Part shown: positions 1-4,322 of the stretch, piece by piece | How positions within the stretch are numbered: position 1 is the first letter of the stretch | How the letters are laid out: the number at the start of each line of letters is the position of its first letter | From: Pedobacter sp. UBA1654 | GTDB taxonomy: Bacteria; Bacteroidota; Bacteroidia; Sphingobacteriales; Sphingobacteriaceae | DNA length: 6,510 nt | Reading direction: 5' to 3' | NCBI GenBank assembly: GCA_002320935.1 | Contig: DCLG01000090.1 | Span: 62,960 to 69,469 of the forward strand | Program-made: the position numbers and the translations under genes | The notes under the pieces: model-generated | Told to the model about the DNA's origin: nothing | Databases searched by the model: none | Seen by the model: only the letters and a program-made list of their open reading frames with translations

Positions 1-194
1 TCCACGGAGTTGCAACGCTCAATTGCTTCAAGTGATAAAATGCTCAGATCGAAAATGTGGGCGTAAACTTCCGAGTAGGACCAACCTCCATCGGCAGGAG
101 TTTGATGGTATTTTGTTGGTTGAACCCTGGCAAGGCGCTCACGATAAGCATCTGTTATTTGTCGGATGGAATTTAAAACGCCTGCTGTATTCAT
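1..194 (-). CDS. DinB-like four-helix protein, N-terminal part only
   Basis: This reading frame runs off the left edge; 64 codons and two bases are present. It begins at the only start available after an in-frame TAA at 213-215. The fragment contains P-A-D-G-G-W-S-Y-S-E-V-Y-A-H-I-F (about residues 33-48) and then an amphipathic helix ending E-A-I-E-R-C. This pattern resembles the first helices of the DinB/YfiT superfamily, in which a histidine near this position (H46 here) is the first of three metal ligands. Many members are thiol-dependent or metal-binding enzymes, but the specific reaction of this one is unknown; despite the name, they are unrelated to DNA polymerase IV. It lies 18 bases behind the yjjG-type gene on the same strand, so it is probably the third gene of that operon. 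No Shine-Dalgarno is visible. The family call is from motif recognition on a short fragment; the missing C-terminus holds the other expected ligands. Confidence 0.75.
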   Translation of the reverse strand, partial: MNTAGVLNSIRQITDAYRERLARVQPTKYHQTPADGGWSYSEVYAHIFDLSILSLEAIERCNSV

Positions 195-212
195 TGGGGT
201 GGGTTTTAATGC

Positions 213-902
213 TTAAAAATGTAACAGCAATTCTTCGAGATGATAGATCTCACGAGAGACATCAGCAGGCTTCTCTTTCTTTAGGGGATTGAAAAAAATC
301 GCTTCCATTCCAAAGTTCTGTGCTCCATAGATATCTGCCTCGAGGCTGTCGCCAATCATAATGCTTTCTGCTTTGCCTGCATTTGCGATGTCGAGCGCAT
401 ACTGAAAAACGGCCTGATGTGGTTTGTTGTAACCCACATCTTCGGAAATGATCACGTTTTTAAAATATGGATTCAGGCCCGACAGATTCATTTTAGTAAT
501 TGTCGTTTCCTTGAAGCCATTGGTGATGATGTGTAGCTGGTATCGCTGCTGCAGGTACTCGAGCACTTTAAGGGAACCCTCAAAGAGGTTTGTCTTGGTT
601 GGGCTGAGACGTACGTAGTCTTCTTCGAACTGGATGGGAACAAGCTCGGGAACTATGCCCATTTGGACGAAGGTTCTTTTGAAACGTTCAGCACGCAGGA
701 TTTCCTTTGATATTTTTCCAAGATGATAATCTGCCCAGAGGGCATGATTATTCAAGGTATAGTTCAGGATAAATTCATCTGCGGAGCTCAAGCCCAGATC
801 GGCGAGTTTATAATGCTGATATAGCTCCATGAGGGTTTCTTCAGCATTTCTGTCGAAGTCCCAGATCGTATGATCGAGATCAAAAAAGATGTGTTTTACC
901 AT
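213..902 (-). CDS. yjjG: YjjG/YfnB-family HAD hydrolase, pyrimidine 5'-nucleotidase
   Basis: A cytoplasmic haloacid dehalogenase-type phosphatase of 229 aa, the usual length for the YjjG/YfnB group. All four HAD motifs are visible: motif I F-F-D-L-D-H-T-I-W-D-F with nucleophile D8 and acid/base D10; motif II I-I-T-N-G-F around T127; motif III lysine K160 in G-Y-N-K-P; and motif IV I-G-D-S-L-E-A-D with D185 and D190 for magnesium. The H-T-I-W-D-F extension of motif I and the helical cap at about residues 18-110 are typical of YjjG. Characterised members dephosphorylate pyrimidine nucleoside monophosphates, including modified ones such as 5-fluoro-dUMP, and are regarded as house-cleaning enzymes. 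The start ATG shares its first base with the upp stop codon (TAATG), which supports translational coupling and fixes the start. The exact substrate range here is inferred from the family. Confidence 0.88.
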   Translation of the reverse strand: MVKHIFFDLDHTIWDFDRNAEETLMELYQHYKLADLGLSSADEFILNYTLNNHALWADYHLGKISKEILRAERFKRTFVQMGIVPELVPIQFEEDYVRLSPTKTNLFEGSLKVLEYLQQRYQLHIITNGFKETTITKMNLSGLNPYFKNVIISEDVGYNKPHQAVFQYALDIANAGKAESIMIGDSLEADIYGAQNFGMEAIFFNPLKKEKPADVSREIYHLEELLLHF

Positions 903-1543
903 TATAATTTCTTGCCGTATGCCAGATCCCCGGCATCTCCCAGGCCTGGTACAATGTAGGATTTGCTGGTCATTTCTTCATCTATTGCGCCGATCCAGAG
1001 TTTGGCCTGCGGCAGGTTAGCCTGAATGTGGCGTATCCCTTCAGCACTTGCAATCAGTCCGACAATGTGCAGTTCCTTCACTTTGAACCTCGCAAGAAGC
1101 TCTTTGCAGCAAATGACCATGCTTAATCCCGTCGCCAACATTGGATCTGACATGATTAGTATCCTGTCGTTTAGATCCGGAGTAGATATATTATCAATCT
1201 GAATGGTAAAAGCACCGCTGTTATGGACTTTTCTGTAAGCAGAAACGAAAACCGAATCTGAGTGATCGAAGATGTTCAACATCCCTGAATGTAAGGGTAA
1301 TCCGGCCCTCAAAATCGTGCCCAATGCTGGTTTATAGGTCAAGGCTTTGGTTTGTGCAATGCCAAGGGGTGTTTGCGTTTCTGTATCGCTGTACTTTAAA
1401 GTTTTGCTGATTTCAAAGGCAAAGAATTCACCAAGTCGCTCCAGGTTTCTTCTGAAACGGGCAGGGTCACGTTGGATGTTAATGTCCCTTAATTCAGCGA
1501 TATACGTGTTTGCAATGGAATTGACTTTATTTAATTCGAACAT
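902..1543 (-). CDS. upp: Uracil phosphoribosyltransferase
   Basis: Converts uracil and PRPP to UMP and pyrophosphate in the cytoplasm, the one-step uracil salvage reaction. The 213-aa product is close to the usual bacterial Upp length. Visible marks are R-F-R-R-N-L-E-R-L-G-E (residues 29-39), I-L-R-A-G-L-P-L-H-S-G-M (77-88), the PRPP-binding loop D-P-M-L-A-T-G-L-S (133-141) and the uracil-binding tail Y-I-V-P-G-L-G-D-A-G-D (196-206). A longer frame opens at a TTG at 1594, but that TTG coincides with the predicted -33 promoter element and the added residues do not resemble Upp, so I start at ATG 1543. The adjacent in-frame ATG at 1546 is equally possible. It is first in a leftward cluster with yjjG and the DinB-like gene, divergent from uvrB. 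Confidence 0.9.
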   Translation of the reverse strand: MFELNKVNSIANTYIAELRDINIQRDPARFRRNLERLGEFFAFEISKTLKYSDTETQTPLGIAQTKALTYKPALGTILRAGLPLHSGMLNIFDHSDSVFVSAYRKVHNSGAFTIQIDNISTPDLNDRILIMSDPMLATGLSMVICCKELLARFKVKELHIVGLIASAEGIRHIQANLPQAKLWIGAIDEEMTSKSYIVPGLGDAGDLAYGKKL

Positions 1544-1564
1544 CATAGGCGCAGTAAAGGTACC

Positions 1565-1594
1565 TAAAATTAGGATATTAAGACGATATTCCAA
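1565..1594 (-). promoter_or_regulatory. Predicted Bacteroidota-type promoter for upp
   Basis: On the minus strand, TTG (1594-1592) is followed after exactly 19 bases by TAATTTTA (1572-1565). This matches the Bacteroidota consensus TTG-N19-21-TAnnTTTG with one mismatch, the final base. Transcription would begin a few bases further on, leaving a short leader before the paired ATG codons at 1546 and 1543. The position argues against translation from the TTG at 1594. The call is a consensus match by eye; no transcript data are available. Confidence 0.5.
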
Positions 1595-1617
1595 TACACC
1601 AATAATCCTTATCTTTG
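1589..1617 (+). promoter_or_regulatory. Predicted Bacteroidota-type promoter for uvrB
   Basis: TATCTTTG at 1610-1617 is a perfect match to the Bacteroidota -7 element TAnnTTTG. Upstream, TTC at 1589-1591 is a weak -33 candidate with an 18-base spacer, slightly short of the usual range. The box ends only seven bases before the uvrB ATG at 1625, so the transcript would have almost no leader. The -33 candidate abuts the TTG of the opposing upp promoter (1592-1594), so the two promoters stand back to back. Confidence 0.55.
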
Positions 1618-1624
1618 AATACCT

Positions 1625-3661
1625 ATGAAATTTAAAATCGTATCAAATTATAAGCCGACCGGTGATCAGCCAAACGCCATCGCGCAGTTGGTGGAGGGCG
1701 TGAATAATAATGAGCACTATCAAACTCTTCTGGGGGTAACTGGGTCTGGTAAGACTTTTACGATTGCCAATGTTATTGAGCAGACACAAAAACCAACCTT
1801 GATATTAAGTCATAACAAAACACTTGCTGCCCAGCTATATGGTGAGTTCAAACAGTTTTTTCCGGACAATGCGGTAAATTATTTTGTGTCGTACTATGAT
1901 TACTATCAGCCTGAGGCATACATGCCGAGCAGTAACACCTATATAGAAAAAGATTTAAGCATTAATGAGGAGATTGAGAAGCTTAGGTTAAGAACAACAT
2001 CTGCTTTAATGTCTGGGCGCCGGGATGTAATTGTTGTTTCCTCTATCTCCTGCATATATGGGATGGGGAATCCGGAGGATTTTTCCAGGTCGGTTTTCCG
2101 TTTTGCAGTAGGTACCCGGATCTCGAGAAATTCATTCTTGCACAGCCTGGTTGAAATACTTTATGCCAGAACAATAAATGAATTCAAACGCGGAACATTC
2201 CGCGTTAAAGGAGACACGGTAGATGTGTATCCGGCATATCTGGATAATGCATACCGGATATCGTTTTTCGGGGATGATATTGAAGAGCTTTCCGTTATAG
2301 ATCCGGTCTCCGGAAAGACAATTGAGAAACTGGAAGATATGGCAATCTATCCGGCAAACCTGTTTGTGACACCCAAAGATCGTTTCAATTCATCAATCTG
2401 GGGTATACAGGAAGAGTTGGAGATCCGGAAGAATCAGCTTATTGGAGACAGGCAGCTGCTGGAGGCTAAACGTCTTGAGGAACGCGTGAATTTCGATATT
2501 GAGATGATGAAGGAGTTAGGTTACTGCTCTGGAATTGAAAACTATTCAAGGTTCTTCGATGGCAGGTCACCTGGCATGCGGCCCTTCTGTTTGCTGGATT
2601 ATTTCCCTGACGATTACCTGATGGTGATCGATGAGAGTCACGTTACTGTGCCGCAGATCCGCGCGATGTATGGTGGTGATCGCTCCAGGAAGATGTCTCT
2701 GGTGGAATATGGCTTTCGTTTACCTTCGGCCCTGGATAACAGGCCTTTGAATTTCGATGAATTTGAGAGACTTGCACCGCAGACCATCTATGTTAGTGCG
2801 ACACCTGCCGACTACGAGTTGCAGAAGTCTGAGGGTATAGTGATTGAACAGGTGATCAGACCAACAGGTCTGCTGGATCCGGAGATAGAAGTTCGTCCAG
2901 CCATCAACCAGGTGGATGATCTGCTGGATGAAGTTGACAAAACGATTAAAATGGGCGACCGTGTACTGGTGACGACATTGACCAAACGTATGGCGGAGGA
3001 GCTTACCAAATATATGGATCGACTGAACATCAAAGTTCGATACATTCACTCTGAAGTGAAGACGTTGGAGCGTGTAGAGATACTTCGGGGATTACGTCTG
3101 GGGGAATTTGATGTGCTGATTGGAATCAACCTGCTGCGGGAAGGGCTGGATTTGCCGGAAGTATCTTTGGTGGCGATTCTGGATGCAGACAAGGAGGGCT
3201 TTCTTCGTTCAGAACGATCATTAATTCAGACTATCAGGCGTGCTGCAAGAAATGATCGCGGACGTGTGATCATGTACGCGGACAGCATCACAGACTCTAT
3301 GGAGAAAACCATCGAAGAAACCCGCAGACGCCGTGAACGTCAGATCGCACATAATTTGGAAATGGGAATTGTGCCAAAAACAGTTGGTAAGTCCAGGGAA
3401 GCGATCATGGAACAAACATCCATGTTAAACTTTGCGGATAAGAACGAAAGCGCTAAAGCTTACGTTGAGTTTGACGAGGTGAGCCTTGCTGCCGATCCTG
3501 TGGTGCAGTATATGAGTAAGGCAGAGATGCAGAAGGCAATTGACAAGACTAAAAAAGATATGGCAAAAGCGGCCAAGGATATGGACTTTCTACTTGCAGC
3601 AAGGCTGCGTGATGAGATGTTTGCCATGGAGAAAATATTTGAAGAGCGGTTTGCAAAATAA
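1625..3661 (+). CDS. uvrB: UvrABC excinuclease subunit B
   Basis: The central damage-verifying subunit of nucleotide excision repair: it is loaded by UvrA, probes the strand with its beta-hairpin and recruits UvrC for incision. The 678 aa are full length. Domains in order: Walker A G-V-T-G-S-G-K-T (37-44); tyrosine-rich beta-hairpin Y-Y-D-Y-Y-Q-P (90-96); UvrA-binding domain about 150-250; Walker B D-E-S-H (336-339); S-A-T motif (391-393); motif V L-L-R-E-G-L-D-L-P (503-511); motif VI about 535-543 with arginines R539 and R542; and the C-terminal UVR motif binding UvrC (about 632-670). The start is fixed by the conserved M-K-F beginning and P-T-G-D-Q-P at 11-16. One oddity: motif VI reads Q-T-I-R-R-A-A-R-N, with R538 where UvrB normally has glycine. 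The ywbE gene follows after one base. The identity is certain; the effect of R538 is unknown. Confidence 0.98.
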   Translation: MKFKIVSNYKPTGDQPNAIAQLVEGVNNNEHYQTLLGVTGSGKTFTIANVIEQTQKPTLILSHNKTLAAQLYGEFKQFFPDNAVNYFVSYYDYYQPEAYMPSSNTYIEKDLSINEEIEKLRLRTTSALMSGRRDVIVVSSISCIYGMGNPEDFSRSVFRFAVGTRISRNSFLHSLVEILYARTINEFKRGTFRVKGDTVDVYPAYLDNAYRISFFGDDIEELSVIDPVSGKTIEKLEDMAIYPANLFVTPKDRFNSSIWGIQEELEIRKNQLIGDRQLLEAKRLEERVNFDIEMMKELGYCSGIENYSRFFDGRSPGMRPFCLLDYFPDDYLMVIDESHVTVPQIRAMYGGDRSRKMSLVEYGFRLPSALDNRPLNFDEFERLAPQTIYVSATPADYELQKSEGIVIEQVIRPTGLLDPEIEVRPAINQVDDLLDEVDKTIKMGDRVLVTTLTKRMAEELTKYMDRLNIKVRYIHSEVKTLERVEILRGLRLGEFDVLIGINLLREGLDLPEVSLVAILDADKEGFLRSERSLIQTIRRAARNDRGRVIMYADSITDSMEKTIEETRRRRERQIAHNLEMGIVPKTVGKSREAIMEQTSMLNFADKNESAKAYVEFDEVSLAADPVVQYMSKAEMQKAIDKTKKDMAKAAKDMDFLLAARLRDEMFAMEKIFEERFAK

Positions 3662-3662
3662 T

Positions 3663-3863
3663 ATGGACGGTAGAAATAGAAAAGACATTTACCCTGGACT
3701 TGCGGTAAATATAATATTGAAGAAGGATCAGCGTACGGGAAAACTGACGGAAGGGATTGTTGCAAATCTTTTAACATCAGCGCCCTATCATTCACGCGGG
3801 ATAAAGGTTCGCCTTGAAGACGGGCAGGTTGGCAGAGTTGCGGAAATTCTTGATGAGGATTGA
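3663..3863 (+). CDS. ywbE: YwbE-family (DUF2196) small conserved protein
   Basis: A 66-aa soluble protein matching the YwbE/DUF2196 family almost end to end: M-D-G-R-N-R-K-D-I at the start, K-K-D-Q-R-T-G-K-L (20-28), a G-I-V segment, and R-G-I-K-V-R-L-E-D-G-Q-V-G-R-V (45-59). The closing part looks like a small beta-barrel of the KOW/SH3 kind, which would suit nucleic acid binding, but that is inference; the family has no established function I know of. A longer frame opens at 3540 inside uvrB, but its extra residues are an out-of-frame reading of the UVR motif, so the ATG at 3663 is the true start. It begins one base after the uvrB stop (TAA-T-ATG), so translation is probably coupled. No transmembrane segment or signal peptide. 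Confidence 0.9.
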   Translation: MDGRNRKDIYPGLAVNIILKKDQRTGKLTEGIVANLLTSAPYHSRGIKVRLEDGQVGRVAEILDED

Positions 3864-3864
3864 T

Positions 3865-3905
3865 ACTGGTGTATTTATTGCATATGTAATACCAGTGCAA
3901 TAAAT
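3865..3905 (+). terminator. Overlapping inverted repeats, possible terminator
   Basis: Two stem-loops that cannot form together begin two bases after the ywbE stop. The first pairs 3865-3875 with 3888-3896: ACTG with CAGT and GTATT with AATAC, with a two-base bulge and a 12-base loop. The second pairs ATTTATTGCA (3873-3882) with TGCAATAAAT (3896-3905), ten perfect base pairs around a 13-base loop, followed by TTC. Neither has a good U-tract, so a classical intrinsic terminator is not certain. The position, at the end of the uvrB-ywbE unit and before the next gene, fits transcript ending or 3' end protection. Confidence 0.4.
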
Positions 3906-3968
3906 TTCAGGTTGCTGTAATAATGAATAGGCAAATCCGTCATATTTGTAAAAATCAGTTTGTAAAAC

Positions 3969-4241
3969 ATGGGGTTAATAAAATTTATATTTATCACAAT
4001 AATGGTGCTTTGGTTAATCAGATTACTTCTGAGGCTGATCTTTCCATATGTGTTAAAAAATATGTTCAGTAAAATGCAGCAGTCTGCCGCTGACCCAAGG
4101 CAGCATCAGCAGCAGCAGCAACAACAACAAAGACCACGGGCTCCAGAGGGTTCCATCAACATTGACTATGTGCCACCACAACCTAAAAAGGGTAACGCCG
4201 ACAAACTAGGTGATTTTGTGGAGTATGAAGAAGTGAAATAA
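3969..4241 (+). CDS. Small single-pass membrane protein, DUF4834-like
   Basis: A 90-aa protein with one hydrophobic segment at about residues 4-30, interrupted by arginines (L-I-R-L-L-L-R-L-I-F), then a hydrophilic tail presumably in the cytoplasm. The tail has a glutamine run (Q45, H46, Q47-Q54) coded by a CAG/CAA tract, a proline-rich stretch, and a conserved-looking end, I-N-I-D-Y-V-P-P followed by a lysine-rich patch and G-D-F-V-E-Y-E-E-V-K. This layout (N-terminal helix, low-complexity linker, I-D-Y-V-P and G-x-x-V-E-Y-E-E-V) resembles the Bacteroidota family DUF4834, whose function is unknown. It lies 105 bases after ywbE and 81 bases before the YfhO-type gene, on the same strand. No ribosome binding site is evident. 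The family assignment is from memory of the pattern. Confidence 0.75.
   Translation: MGLIKFIFITIMVLWLIRLLLRLIFPYVLKNMFSKMQQSAADPRQHQQQQQQQQRPRAPEGSINIDYVPPQPKKGNADKLGDFVEYEEVK
4101..4130 (+). repeat. CAG/CAA trinucleotide tract coding polyglutamine
   Basis: Ten in-frame codons: CAG, CAT, four CAG, then four CAA, giving Q-H-Q8 in the small membrane protein. Slippage here would change length by whole codons and leave the reading frame intact. It falls in the linker between the membrane helix and the conserved tail, where length variation would be tolerated. Confidence 0.9.
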
Positions 4242-4285
4242 TATTTTATAATTTTTCAATTAGGCGCTTATTTCCTTCCTTTTTC

Positions 4286-4293
4286 TATTTTTG
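4286..4293 (+). promoter_or_regulatory. Candidate -7 promoter element for the yfhO-type gene
   Basis: TATTTTTG matches the Bacteroidota -7 consensus TAnnTTTG perfectly and lies 30 bases before the start codon at 4323. No TTG stands at the expected distance upstream; the best is TTA at 4260-4262 with a 23-base spacer. The region is T-rich, so a chance match is possible. Confidence 0.35.
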
Positions 4294-4294
4294 G

Positions 4295-4318
4295 GGTTAG
4301 ATTTAAATTAAACTAACC
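4295..4318 (+). other. Stem-loop just before the yfhO-type start codon
   Basis: GGTTAG (4295-4300) pairs with CTAACC (4313-4318), six perfect base pairs. The interior TTT (4302-4304) can also pair with AAA (4310-4312) across a one-base bulge. It ends four bases before the ATG at 4323, so if transcribed it would lie beside the ribosome site. Only TTT follows before the start codon, making a terminator unlikely but not excluded. Confidence 0.45.
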
Positions 4319-4322
4319 TTTA

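Noticed and set aside
133..141. Non-glycine residue in the Upp PRPP loop (A-T-G-L-S, protein residues 133-141) as a defect
   Set aside because: The position after T-G varies among Upp proteins, so leucine there is not good evidence of lost activity.
23..292. Rightward 89-codon frame over the left end
   Set aside because: It overlies the DinB-like start and the yjjG end on the opposite strand, and its product resembles no family; the minus-strand readings are clearly the coding ones.
1347..1628. Rightward 93-codon frame between upp and uvrB
   Set aside because: It is antisense to upp and crosses the divergent promoter region; the product is not recognisable.
2720..3415. Leftward frames of 64-109 codons inside uvrB
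   Set aside because: They are antisense shadows of a highly conserved gene and show no recognisable domains.
3540..3662. Longer start for ywbE inside uvrB
   Set aside because: The added 41 residues are an out-of-frame reading of the UvrB C-terminus; family homology begins at the ATG at 3663.
3460..3900. Leftward 146-codon frame across the uvrB end and ywbE
   Set aside because: It opposes two well-supported genes, has a low-complexity hydrophobic end mirroring the UVR motif, and matches no known family.
3912..3948. Promoter for the small membrane protein, TTG 3912-3914 with CATATTTG 3941-3948
   Set aside because: The box has one mismatch and the 26-base spacer is outside the usual 19-21, so I do not list it.
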